Shown here: positions 16,584 through 24,986 of the stretch, piece by piece
Numbering within the stretch: position 1 is the first letter of the stretch
Layout of the letters: the number at the start of each line of letters is the position of its first letter
Origin: Acinetobacter kyonggiensis
GTDB taxonomy: Bacteria > Pseudomonadota > Gammaproteobacteria > Pseudomonadales > Moraxellaceae
Length of the DNA stretch: 64,000 nucleotides
Assembly (NCBI RefSeq): GCF_900107285.1
Contig: NZ_FNPK01000010.1
Location: 1-64,000, forward strand
Direction: 5' to 3'
Position numbers and translations under genes: made by a program
Notes under the pieces: model-generated
Told to the model about the DNA's origin: nothing
The model's input: the letters and a program-made list of their open reading frames with translations, nothing else
Database searches by the model: none

Positions 16584-17732
16584 ATGGGGTCAATTACAGC
16601 AAGAAAAGGCGCAGATGGTAAGGTTAACTATCGTGCTGCGATTCGAATCAATCGAAAGGGCTTTCCTATTTTTTCTGACAGTAAAACTTTTCTTTCAAAA
16701 AAGATGGCTGAAAACTGGATTAAGAAACGAGAAGTCGAAATTCAAGAGAATCCTGATATTTTACTTGGCAAAGAGCAACTCATTGATCTGACTTTATCAG
16801 ATGCCATAGATAAATATTTGGATGAGGTCGGGAGCGAGTATGGAAGGACGAAACGCTATTCTCTGCTCCTAATCAAGAAGCTGCCAATCGCGCGCAATAT
16901 TATCACAAAAATAAAATCAGTACATTTGGCTGAGCATGTTGCTTTGAGAAAGGGAGGAGTTCCTCATCTCAAACTGGAACCTATCGCGACTAGTACGCAA
17001 CAACATGAACTATTACATATCCGTGGTGTACTTTCTCATGCTGCTGTTATGTGGGAAATGGATATTGATTTAAATGGCTTTGACAAGGCTACTGCTCAGT
17101 TGAGAAAAACACGTCAAATATCATCTAGTCAAAAGAGAGATCGACTTCCTTCAAAAGATGAGTTGATTGCATTGACGAAGTATTTTACGGAACGATGGAC
17201 GCTAAACCGTTATGGCTCTAAGTACCCAATGCATTTGATTATGTGGTTTGCTATTTTTTCTTGTAGGCGAGAGGCTGAGTTAACACGTTTATTTCTTCGA
17301 GACTATGATTCACATCACTCAACATGGAAAGTGCATGATCTAAAAAATCCAAATGGCTCTAAAGGTAATCATAAAATATTTGAAGTTTTAGAGCCTTGTA
17401 AAGCATTAATTGAGCGTTTAATGATTCATGAGGTACGTAGCCGCATGCTCAAGCTTGGGCATGATAGTGAATTGTTATTGCCTTTAAATCCTAAGAGTAT
17501 AGGTAAAGAGTTTAGAGAGGCTTGTAAAATATTGGGTATTGATGATTTACGCTTTCATGACTTGAGGCACGATGGTTGTACTCGACTAGCAGAACAGAGC
17601 TTTACCATCCCAGAAATTCAGAAAGTAAGTCTGCATGATTCTTGGAGCAGTTTGCAGCGCTATGTGTCAGTTAAAGCGAGAAGGAATATTATACAGTTAG
17701 AAGAGGTACTAAGCCTCATCGATGAAACGTAG
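16584..17732 (+). CDS. int: tyrosine recombinase/integrase (dusA-targeting)
   Basis: A 382-residue tyrosine integrase. An N-terminal arm-binding-like region (MGSITARKGADGKVNYRAAI) is followed by a SAM-like core-binding region and the catalytic domain. The active-site residues visible are an Arg in SCRREAELTRL, His325 and Arg328 in HDLR, His351 with Trp354 in LHDSW and the nucleophile Tyr360 in LQRYVSV. It should catalyse insertion and excision at the dusA site 190 bases away. It reads away from dusA, and its end overlaps the converging PrtN-like gene by 17 bases. Confidence 0.93.
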   Translation: MGSITARKGADGKVNYRAAIRINRKGFPIFSDSKTFLSKKMAENWIKKREVEIQENPDILLGKEQLIDLTLSDAIDKYLDEVGSEYGRTKRYSLLLIKKLPIARNIITKIKSVHLAEHVALRKGGVPHLKLEPIATSTQQHELLHIRGVLSHAAVMWEMDIDLNGFDKATAQLRKTRQISSSQKRDRLPSKDELIALTKYFTERWTLNRYGSKYPMHLIMWFAIFSCRREAELTRLFLRDYDSHHSTWKVHDLKNPNGSKGNHKIFEVLEPCKALIERLMIHEVRSRMLKLGHDSELLLPLNPKSIGKEFREACKILGIDDLRFHDLRHDGCTRLAEQSFTIPEIQKVSLHDSWSSLQRYVSVKARRNIIQLEEVLSLIDET

Positions 17733-17991
17733 CAAAATCCTTAGATGCTTTTGAGTATTCAGTATCCAAAACATCAGCTAAGTCTTGAACGTGTACTAGA
17801 AATGGTGCACGTTTACTTTTATCTATTTTAAATATAGAGAATGGGAATTCTTGATTGTTTGCTTTTCTTAAAGCTTCGGCTTTGCTCAGATGAGGATAAT
17901 AGTCGGAAACTATAGTCATCAGTTCTACGGTCATAGAGCGATATTTCATAAATAAGTACTCGGATGTAGAAATTTTAAAAGCAATATTCAT
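17716..17991 (-). CDS. PrtN-like pyocin/phage activator family protein
   Basis: A 91-residue protein resembling the pyocin activator PrtN family: YPHLSKAEALRKANNQEFPFSIFKI followed by the conserved HVQDLADVLD block. PrtN members activate late prophage/pyocin genes; on islands they often sit beside the integrase and may act as excision or transcription control factors. It converges with the integrase (17-base overlap), so the two could affect each other through antisense or collision. The assignment rests on my memory of the family pattern. Confidence 0.68.
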   Translation of the reverse strand: MNIAFKISTSEYLFMKYRSMTVELMTIVSDYYPHLSKAEALRKANNQEFPFSIFKIDKSKRAPFLVHVQDLADVLDTEYSKASKDFATFHR

Positions 17992-18118
17992 GATTAGAAT
18001 CTAACAACTATCTTGATAGATTCAGTTTAGGTCCAGGATAATAATAAAAATAGGGTAATACTTCTGTTAAAAAATATAATAGTATTATGCTATCTAAATA
18101 TTTGTATTTTAATAGTTT

Positions 18119-19000
18119 ATGAATGTAAAAAAAATATCAGATTTAGAGCTGCTTGAGCAAGATATATGGCTTAATTTTTGTTATTACTATCACTGTAATG
18201 TACTAACTAAACTTGAAAATTCACTATATACAGATCATTTTGAAAAAATCATAAAACGAATGCAGCAGAATGATTTTCCAGTTAGTGAGCAGTTAACTTC
18301 CCTTATGGAAATGATGGGAGATACTTTTCTCATACCTTTTAAGCCATGTCAGATTGCTCAGCTTTTAATGCAAATTAATATGCTAAGGCTCGAGGCGAAC
18401 CGCTTATCTCCCCGGATTTTTCAAAGACAATATTCAGATATTTTAATTGCTTACGTACAGGTATTAGGTGGGTTGGAATTTATTCAAAATAATAAACTTG
18501 CCCGAAGTGCAAAGGCAATCCTTGCTGTTAAAGCTCGTTATGCAAAACATTTATATCCAAGGAGGGAAATTCTATATCGCATCTTAAGGGAGCAAGTAGC
18601 AAAGCGTGGTAAATGGGATAATTTGAATCAGGCAGTTCATTTTATTCTTAAAGATTTAGTCAAAGCCTTTGAGATTTACGATGTTCAATGGCTTAAGTCT
18701 GAACTGGTCCTTAAGCAAGAAAAGCTCAGGACGTTGGAGCAAGGGAAGAAGTTAGAGAAGGTAGCCAATATTGAGTTGGAAGATATACGAAGAATAGCAG
18801 CAACAGCTTCAAGAGCTAAAAAAATAGAAAAATTGCAGTTGGAACTTAAGAATCTGAATCAGATACTCAAGGCTAAAGACCTGTCTGAGAAGATGGAGAA
18901 ATTCGGTTATAAAATGCCTTACAGTGGTGGATACATTGCTGAGACTATTATACATGAGTTGAGAAATCAGCCTGAGCTATTACAGGAAATTCTATTCTGA
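18119..19000 (+). CDS. unknown helical protein with C-terminal coiled coil
   Basis: A 293-residue protein I do not recognise. It is almost entirely helical by composition, with many Leu, Lys and Glu; about residues 195-260 read as a coiled coil (repeated LEQGKKLEKVANIELEDIRR-type heptads). No signal peptide, membrane helix or enzyme motif is visible. There is no clear ribosome binding site at 18119. The flanks are very AT-rich, as are the two genes that follow. It sits in the integrase-proximal, phage-satellite-like part of the island. Confidence 0.6.
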   Translation: MNVKKISDLELLEQDIWLNFCYYYHCNVLTKLENSLYTDHFEKIIKRMQQNDFPVSEQLTSLMEMMGDTFLIPFKPCQIAQLLMQINMLRLEANRLSPRIFQRQYSDILIAYVQVLGGLEFIQNNKLARSAKAILAVKARYAKHLYPRREILYRILREQVAKRGKWDNLNQAVHFILKDLVKAFEIYDVQWLKSELVLKQEKLRTLEQGKKLEKVANIELEDIRRIAATASRAKKIEKLQLELKNLNQILKAKDLSEKMEKFGYKMPYSGGYIAETIIHELRNQPELLQEILF

Positions 19001-19218
19001 AAAATTATTTAATATTGCATTTATAGAAAACACATTTTGAATAAAATCATTATCCATTCAACACAGGATGTATCTAATATTTTGATACAGTACTAACCAG
19101 AAAATGAATTACAATATATTGATTAATAAACTTATAGTTATTGGTATTAAAGCCTATAATTTAGCTAAATTAGTCTACAAATTTAGTCTTTTAAAATAGT
19201 TAAAATCTAGGTATTTCA

Positions 19219-20445
19219 ATGTCTTTAGTTTATTTCAGTGATAAGATAATAAAAAATATTTTTATAAATCTCGAGATTGACCTGGATCGGATCGGTTTTC
19301 TGAAACGAAGAGACAAGCTGGATCTGAGAATTTTACTGGAATTAATTCTGTTTATCAGATCCCTGGATAAAATCAGAGGGAAATATTTTTTAGTGACTTG
19401 GAATAAATTTTATTTTCCTGTTTATGCATATAAATTTTACCCCTTTGAATTTTTTACTTATGATTTTGGTCTGAAAGATACGCACGAAGTGATCATTTAC
19501 GGTGTGAATCGTAAGGTAAATTGCTTTGAGTCGACACCTAGAGTTGAGCTGTATTACGATGTACTAGATCTACATATAAAAAATGAAAAATTAGTGAGTT
19601 TACGCGAACAATTGCGCCCCACCTTGAATGAAAAAAATAAACCCGTTGAATTTAATGTATTAGATGCAAACTTTTTCCCGTCAAAATTCAGCGAAATGTC
19701 AGTTGAAAATATTGCATATCTAAATGAGTTTTTAGAAAAGTTTAGAGGACATGAAGAATTTACAAAGAGAAAAAATGATGAAAATAAGGCAATCAAAAAA
19801 TTTCATGAATATTGTGAGTATTTTAATGATGTAACGAGCGTGAGTGCTAAAAGCTTTATTTTTGTCATTGAGTTTCTTATCCATGGTCAGCAGAAATTAA
19901 TTGATGATACTTTCATCAATCTAAAAAAAGACTTCATGAATTCGATAAGGGGATACAGACAGCTCGCTCAGATTTCAGGATATATGGGTTTTTGGAATTT
20001 AGCAGAGAATAATAATTTGTGCTTCAGAATTATGTTTATTGTTCCTGATATTGGCATTGAAGTAGACGAATGGATTGAGGATATCAGTTATTATTGGGAA
20101 AATATTTATTTTAATAAAATCAGAGAGAAAGTTGCTTATCAATTTACAGGAACAGATGCGATAAGATTTGAAGCAGTTCAGCTGTCAGTTGCACGGTCAC
20201 ATAAAAAATTGAATCCCCTATTTTTAGGGGTCGGAAAAAATAATCAAAGTATGAAAAAACTCATTTGTGAGCATGCTATTTCTTATATTGTACTGTCTGA
20301 ATTTTATTACTGTCCGTTTGAGCTTCAGCTTTACCTTAAATTTATAGCGATTATTTCTGAGGAACAATCTGAGGTGGGGTCTGAGTTACGAGTTGGGGGG
20401 AAACGTATGTTCAGAGTGTTTAGAGGAAGTCAGTCTAAAAAATAG
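19219..20445 (+). CDS. divergent Gp2/YagK-like protein lacking the HxH motif
   Basis: A 408-residue AT-rich gene with no obvious family at first sight. Its C-terminal half lines up by eye with the Gp2/YagK-like protein encoded at 20842: FRIMFIVPD followed by DEWIEDISYYWENIY corresponds to CHLLLIYDG followed by DEWLGEEVGKYWQQ there. The position of the His-x-His pair is Phe-Arg-Ile-Met here, so if the two are paralogues this one has lost the putative metal-binding histidines. The N-terminal 180 residues are unmatched. The homology is inference from a short hand alignment. Confidence 0.55.
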   Translation: MSLVYFSDKIIKNIFINLEIDLDRIGFLKRRDKLDLRILLELILFIRSLDKIRGKYFLVTWNKFYFPVYAYKFYPFEFFTYDFGLKDTHEVIIYGVNRKVNCFESTPRVELYYDVLDLHIKNEKLVSLREQLRPTLNEKNKPVEFNVLDANFFPSKFSEMSVENIAYLNEFLEKFRGHEEFTKRKNDENKAIKKFHEYCEYFNDVTSVSAKSFIFVIEFLIHGQQKLIDDTFINLKKDFMNSIRGYRQLAQISGYMGFWNLAENNNLCFRIMFIVPDIGIEVDEWIEDISYYWENIYFNKIREKVAYQFTGTDAIRFEAVQLSVARSHKKLNPLFLGVGKNNQSMKKLICEHAISYIVLSEFYYCPFELQLYLKFIAIISEEQSEVGSELRVGGKRMFRVFRGSQSKK

Positions 20446-20841
20446 ACATTGGCGTAAGTTTAGCTTCTGCAACATTCCCATATTTTGGTCGTTCTTGCTG
20501 TATGGGGCTACGGTGCAATGGATAGATCAGAATGACTTGCTTAACAGGTAAATTATATTATTAATCTTAAGCAATATATTAATAATATAAACAATATCTT
20601 ATCTAGTTGAGTGAGTACAATAAGTTACTTAGTTCAATAGCCCATACTCTGTAATGGGCTATAGACAACGTATAACTTACAATGAGTTAAAAACAATCTG
20701 AATTAACCCTATAGTATGTTCCAAAGTCTATGAGCATATTCAGCTGAGCAGGATGACCCCAACATCCTGATTAGAATAAAGATCAGTAAAAAAAAATATT
20801 CCTCACTTAGATATGAACCTTATGCTTCAGTGAGAACCTAA
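20446..20841. other. intergenic region with hairpin, possible replication or regulatory site
   Basis: About 400 AT-rich bases upstream of the Gp2-like gene. At 20637-20664 TAGCCCAT and ATGGGCTA form an 8-bp stem around an 8-base loop with no T-tract, so it is not an ordinary terminator. A hairpin just upstream of a rolling-circle-type protein gene could be a nicking origin, but nothing else supports this. Confidence 0.35.
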
Positions 20842-21789
20842 ATGTACCAAAATATTCCATTAACCAATGAATCCTTCATTCTTATTTCAATCGAAGATTT
20901 TTTAATTAGTATCACTCATGAGCAATTTATTGATGATCATGATGAGTTCAAACGAGAATTATTAGAAGCAGTAGTATTGTTTAAGCAGATTTATAGATTT
21001 GATCTTAGCTACTCTAGAATTATCAATGTTTTCAAACGAGTGATGATCCTTGTGGATTACATTATGGAAAAACTAGATTTTCATATTTATGAAGATATTC
21101 TACGGTTTGAAGTCAACCATATCTTTCATATTCAAGGCATGATTCAATATGAAATGAAAAGTGCTGTTCAAGATATTCATCAATTTAGATATCAGGAACG
21201 AAAAAATCAAATTGAATTAGAACGCTATTTGAACAAAATGCTCAAGCATTATTCAAGGCTGCTTTTTGTACGAGTAGATGTGGGAATAAATCAAGAGTAT
21301 CAAGTGAATTGGGATGTTGAAGACTTTCATAGGGCTTTGGAAATACTACGGAATAGAATGTCGAACAAAGATACCTACTTTCGTCATTTACAAGGGTGTG
21401 TTTGGGCATTCGAGCAAGGAGCAAAGAAGGGCTACCACTGCCATTTATTGCTTATTTATGATGGCAATATGCGTGACGGCGATGAATGGTTAGGAGAGGA
21501 AGTAGGGAAGTACTGGCAACAATGCATTACCAATAACCACGGGAGCTATTACAACTGTAACCGAAAAGAGAATAAAGAAAAGTTTGAGGTCAATGGTTTA
21601 CTTGGTATAGGAATGATTCATAGAAATCAACCAAAACAAGTGGCGAATGCTATTCGAGCAGGTATGTATTTGGTGAATCCTAACAAAGTAGATCAACGTT
21701 TACGTGCCAAAACATCTCCTAAGATGAAGACATTTGGGATTAGTCAGTATGAAGTGTGCTGGCGTAGAGGTTTGGACTATTGCTTCTAG
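20842..21789 (+). CDS. inovirus Gp2/YagK-YfjJ family protein
   Basis: A 315-residue protein of the inovirus-type Gp2 / YagK-YfjJ C-terminal domain family. The key stretch is GCVWAFEQGAKKGYHCHLLLIYDG, where His199 and His201 form the His-hydrophobic-His-like pair seen in these Rep-like proteins, followed by DEWLGEEVGKYWQQ and a late AGMYLVNP with a conserved Tyr. Members occur in prophages, filamentous phages and phage satellites and are thought to act in replication or as DNA nicking proteins; biochemical proof is scarce. A hairpin lies upstream and a strong terminator downstream. Confidence 0.75.
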   Translation: MYQNIPLTNESFILISIEDFLISITHEQFIDDHDEFKRELLEAVVLFKQIYRFDLSYSRIINVFKRVMILVDYIMEKLDFHIYEDILRFEVNHIFHIQGMIQYEMKSAVQDIHQFRYQERKNQIELERYLNKMLKHYSRLLFVRVDVGINQEYQVNWDVEDFHRALEILRNRMSNKDTYFRHLQGCVWAFEQGAKKGYHCHLLLIYDGNMRDGDEWLGEEVGKYWQQCITNNHGSYYNCNRKENKEKFEVNGLLGIGMIHRNQPKQVANAIRAGMYLVNPNKVDQRLRAKTSPKMKTFGISQYEVCWRRGLDYCF

Positions 21790-21798
21790 TTTATAAAA

Positions 21799-21831
21799 CT
21801 AGGGTTAGATATTTATGATATCTAACCCTAG
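21799..21831. terminator. hairpin terminator
   Basis: CTAGGGTTAGATAT, loop TTATG, then its exact complement. Between the converging Gp2-like and ankyrin genes; no long T-tract, but the stem is 14 bp. Confidence 0.65.
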
Positions 21832-21850
21832 GCGGTGCGGTAGATTTATA

Positions 21851-24055
21851 TTAATTAATCAGTTGCTTACACTGTATTGATTTAAAGTGATTCATAATGT
21901 CAGAAGGAAATACCAATTCACCATTACGTGGATCTACATAGGAACTTTCCATGTTAGCTTTACAATAGTCGATCATATATTTCGCAATTTCATATTCATC
22001 ATTTTCTAAAGCCAGCATAAACGGAGTGTAGCCGGAAAGAGGTAGCCTTGTTGGCTGATTAACATCTGCGCCAGCATTAAGTAGGATAAATATGATTTCT
22101 TTAAGCTGTTCTGCTGATACCTTCGGTTTCATCACTTCAAATACTTTTTCCCCAATTTGCCTACCCATAGTTGTGTTTAGGTTTTTCAAAACATCGCTTA
22201 AATTTAGTTTCCCTGCTGAATGTTGATATAGGCTGTACTGGCTTTGTTCTGGATGTAGTAAGGTTCGTTGGATCATGTCTTCAAAACTAAATGATTTTTG
22301 TATGCGATGAAGAAGTTTTAATGCGAGGTGTAATGGACTATGGTGATCAATATCTGCAAGTAGATTGACATTAGTCCCCATAGCAATAAGTTTCTTTACT
22401 AAATCAGGATCACCAAGTAGAACTGCTATATGGAGAGCACTTAAATATTTTTTAGTGGTTACTGTGTTTAATGTTTCAGGTGAAAATGCATACTCTAGTA
22501 ATAGATCTAATATCTGTTTTTGCTCATCAGATAATTCAAGGATATGATCATTCAAACAAATTGTCAGAGCAGAGTCATTGCTACTACTTAATTTGTTTAC
22601 ATCTGCGCCAGCATCAAGTAATGCTTTAGCTGTATTTACATCTCTTAATTGAATAGCATGTAACAGTTGAGGCATTTTCACTGTTTTTTGATCATCAATT
22701 TTGATGACTTTATTTGGCTGGCTAAGATCAATTCTTATCTTGTTTTTCAAAGTTAGAAATTTATGATTTGGAAGATCATTTAAAAAAGTAAATGCTTCAG
22801 TGATGAATAAATCTTTATTAAAAATATCATATACTTGTGTTCTAAAAGTCTTCAGTTCCCAAGTCTCGAATACATTTTCTAATTTAAACTTCTGTGGTAG
22901 ATTGTCAAAACTTAAATCAATTTTAGAAAATTTTAATTCATAGCGAATTGCAATATTGGCAAACTTTCTAAGCATGTTACTGTCAGGCGAGTTTTGCAAG
23001 GAACAAGCCGTCAAAGCATCGGTCAAAATCTGTTCAAGGTTACGTCCATCATAGTGAATGCAATATTCCACACAATTAATGTAGGTTTGAATTGCCTTAT
23101 CCAGTTCTCCAGTGAATAAGTAATAACGTGCCATGGCCCAATAACCGCTAAATCGAAGACTTTCAAACTCTGAATATTGATCAATGATATCTATAAATAA
23201 ATTGATGTTTGTTAAGCTGAACTCAAGTTGGTCAGATGGAGCTTGAATACGCTTATGTAATCGGGATAAGGTGCCTTCTGCATTGTCTTTATATTCATCT
23301 AGAATGATATTTTCTTTCGGGAGCTGTAATAAAGATGAGAAAATGAACTCATTCAATGATAAATGCATATACGCAGATTCATTTTCTGGATTCAGAGGTT
23401 GTTGAATAAACGGAGCAAATTCTTGATCTGAAATTTCCTTCTCCATCACATCACTTTTATAACAACTATCTAGAGCTCGAGCGATTAATAATATTGATAG
23501 TACATCCGCTTGTTTAGTGAAATGTACATGATTTCTAGTAATGAGGTCTAAACTTTGAGGATCAGGTAACTCCTCTAAATTTCCCCAAACTCGGAATCGG
23601 TCTTGTAGTTCTTTATTAAGTTTTTTTGAGTCAAAACTTTGTTTTAGTAATTCACGCAAGAAATGAGATTTTTGCTTTTTAGGTATTAGACCAAGTGAAA
23701 CTAAATGCTGTTTTAGAATCGGAATGAATTTTACTGAGAGCATAAGATTCAAAAAGTCATTTGTAGTCTTCTGATGAAAGTCACCATTCAAGCTAAAAAA
23801 TAATTGAAAATTGTAAAATTCTCGCATTGTATTTTTGAATGCATGGATCATTTTACTTTGAGTTTTTGATGAAAAATATTTTGTATCAAAAAGGGCTTTG
23901 ATAAAAGATTCTTCAAAATAATGTGGATAATGAATATTATCAATATATTCATCTATTTGCTTTGCAAGGCCAGTGTGATTCTTTAAGCCAAAATGATTTG
24001 CTATTTCTCTGAGTAGAACAGCACCTGTAGGGAAGTGTAAAATTGTAGTTTGCAT
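21851..24055 (-). CDS. large protein with C-terminal ankyrin repeats
   Basis: A 734-residue protein. The first 450 residues are helical and unassigned, with one TPR-like stretch (about 318-340, FSGYWAMARYYLFTGELDKA). From about residue 470 come ankyrin repeats, recognisable by LLHAIQLRDVNTAKALLDAGADVN, ALHIAVLLGDPDLVKKLIAMG and IIFILLNAGADVN. Ankyrin repeats are protein-binding scaffolds. It is the last gene of a very tight operon: the HicA-like stop and this ATG are one base apart. No catalytic domain is visible. Function unknown; the context suggests a toxin-antitoxin or defence-type module. Confidence 0.72.
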   Translation of the reverse strand: MQTTILHFPTGAVLLREIANHFGLKNHTGLAKQIDEYIDNIHYPHYFEESFIKALFDTKYFSSKTQSKMIHAFKNTMREFYNFQLFFSLNGDFHQKTTNDFLNLMLSVKFIPILKQHLVSLGLIPKKQKSHFLRELLKQSFDSKKLNKELQDRFRVWGNLEELPDPQSLDLITRNHVHFTKQADVLSILLIARALDSCYKSDVMEKEISDQEFAPFIQQPLNPENESAYMHLSLNEFIFSSLLQLPKENIILDEYKDNAEGTLSRLHKRIQAPSDQLEFSLTNINLFIDIIDQYSEFESLRFSGYWAMARYYLFTGELDKAIQTYINCVEYCIHYDGRNLEQILTDALTACSLQNSPDSNMLRKFANIAIRYELKFSKIDLSFDNLPQKFKLENVFETWELKTFRTQVYDIFNKDLFITEAFTFLNDLPNHKFLTLKNKIRIDLSQPNKVIKIDDQKTVKMPQLLHAIQLRDVNTAKALLDAGADVNKLSSSNDSALTICLNDHILELSDEQKQILDLLLEYAFSPETLNTVTTKKYLSALHIAVLLGDPDLVKKLIAMGTNVNLLADIDHHSPLHLALKLLHRIQKSFSFEDMIQRTLLHPEQSQYSLYQHSAGKLNLSDVLKNLNTTMGRQIGEKVFEVMKPKVSAEQLKEIIFILLNAGADVNQPTRLPLSGYTPFMLALENDEYEIAKYMIDYCKANMESSYVDPRNGELVFPSDIMNHFKSIQCKQLIN

Positions 24056-24056
24056 G

Positions 24057-24257
24057 TTAGATTCTTTTTAAATAACGATTTACGTCATGTTTGAATTGCT
24101 GAAAACTTCTAAAATCACTTGGAGTAGATGGAATGGCTAACTTTCTATTGTTGATCATTAAAAAGTTATGCTTTTTCCCTTTAGACAAGTAAACAGATTT
24201 TTGTTTTAGAAGTCTGGTAATAAATTGATGAATGTCTTTGTTGTTGGAAAACTTCAT
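24057..24257 (-). CDS. HicA-like (dsRBD-fold) small protein
   Basis: 66 residues starting MKFSNNKDIHQFITRLL. The pattern K-G-K-K-H-N-F-L followed by a strand (RKLAIPSTPSD) and a C-terminal helix is that of HicA-type mRNA interferases, with the His in the place of the HicA catalytic His. The longer reading from 24392 is rejected because its upstream part overlaps a better ORF with a real ribosome binding site. It starts one base after the zinc-ribbon stop and ends one base before the ankyrin start. No HicB-like antitoxin is encoded nearby, so partner and activity are open. Confidence 0.6.
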   Translation of the reverse strand: MKFSNNKDIHQFITRLLKQKSVYLSKGKKHNFLMINNRKLAIPSTPSDFRSFQQFKHDVNRYLKRI

Positions 24258-24258
24258 T

Positions 24259-24411
24259 TCAATCATCATCGTCATATAAATCATTATCTTGATCAGCTTG
24301 GCATGATGCACATAGGTCACCATTAACGATATAATTATAACGCTCACCCTCAGGTAGTGCGTCCCCATAAAGTGTTGTATAACATTCTGCACATTGGTAT
24401 AAATTAGCCAT
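24259..24411 (-). CDS. 50-residue zinc-ribbon protein
   Basis: A small ORF with AAAGGAG six bases before its ATG. It encodes MANLYQCAECY...GDLCASCQAD and an acidic tail (DQDNDLYDDDD). Cys7/Cys10 and Cys34/Cys37 form a CxxC...CxxC zinc ribbon. It is the first gene of the three-gene operon with the HicA-like and ankyrin proteins. An acidic zinc ribbon could be an antitoxin-like or nucleic-acid-mimicking partner, but that is speculation. Confidence 0.68.
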   Translation of the reverse strand: MANLYQCAECYTTLYGDALPEGERYNYIVNGDLCASCQADQDNDLYDDDD

Positions 24412-24602
24412 GATTATCTCCTTTACAGCATAGGGGTAATATGGACTTTGTTAAGTAAAATAGCAGCAAAGCTATTGGCGGGAAAATTTTGAAAAAATGC
24501 AAATAGCTAAGTAGGCTGAATAGCATTCTAAATTATTTCAAGTACATAACATCCTAATGAGAATCATGAAGCTCTTTTGAGTACACATGAAAATATGAAA
24601 TT

Positions 24603-24630
24603 AAAGCCTGCCATCGTGCAGGCTTTTTTA
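24603..24630 (+). terminator. leader hairpin/terminator upstream of the Cys-rich gene
   Basis: AAGCCTGC, loop, GCAGGCTT followed by a T-run, 25 bases before the start at 24655 and with no gene upstream on this strand. It may be an attenuator in the leader of the following genes. A similar hairpin precedes the YqaJ gene. Confidence 0.6.
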
Positions 24631-24654
24631 TGCCTTGAATTTAGGAGTCGAGTC

Positions 24655-24942
24655 ATGAGCTTGAATTGTCCCTTTTGTCATTCAACTGACATCATGATTG
24701 TTGAAGCAAACATACAACAAGCAAATTCAACATTATCAAATCTTGCATCACCCACAGCATTAGGTGCCTTAGGCACAACTGTTGCGAAGTCTTTGAACTT
24801 GCCTCCCATCGTTGGAGGAATTGCAGGAGCTGTACTCGGTGGTTTGTTTAATTCATTTACAGAGCAAAGCACACCTTCGCAGAAAAGTTTGTGCTTCTGT
24901 CATAACTGCTACCAAAAGTTCCCCATCCAATATCTGAATTAA
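24655..24942 (+). CDS. split zinc-ribbon protein with glycine-rich hydrophobic core
   Basis: 95 residues. Cys5/Cys8 (NCPFC) near the N terminus and Cys80/Cys82/Cys85 (CFCHNC) near the C terminus flank a hydrophobic, glycine-rich stretch (PPIVGGIAGAVLGGLF, about 50-65) that could insert in a membrane. The ATG at 24655 has TTAGGAG upstream; the longer frame is not supported. I do not know a function. It precedes the DUF932 gene by 44 bases and probably belongs to the same unit. Confidence 0.65.
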   Translation: MSLNCPFCHSTDIMIVEANIQQANSTLSNLASPTALGALGTTVAKSLNLPPIVGGIAGAVLGGLFNSFTEQSTPSQKSLCFCHNCYQKFPIQYLN

Positions 24943-24986
24943 GAACAGATCCCATTTTGAACATTATTTAAAAAAGGAATAAAACG

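Noticed and set aside
24057..24392. 111-codon version of the HicA-like protein
   Set aside because: Its N-terminal part overlaps the zinc-ribbon ORF in another frame; the internal ATG at 24257 gives a protein of normal HicA length.
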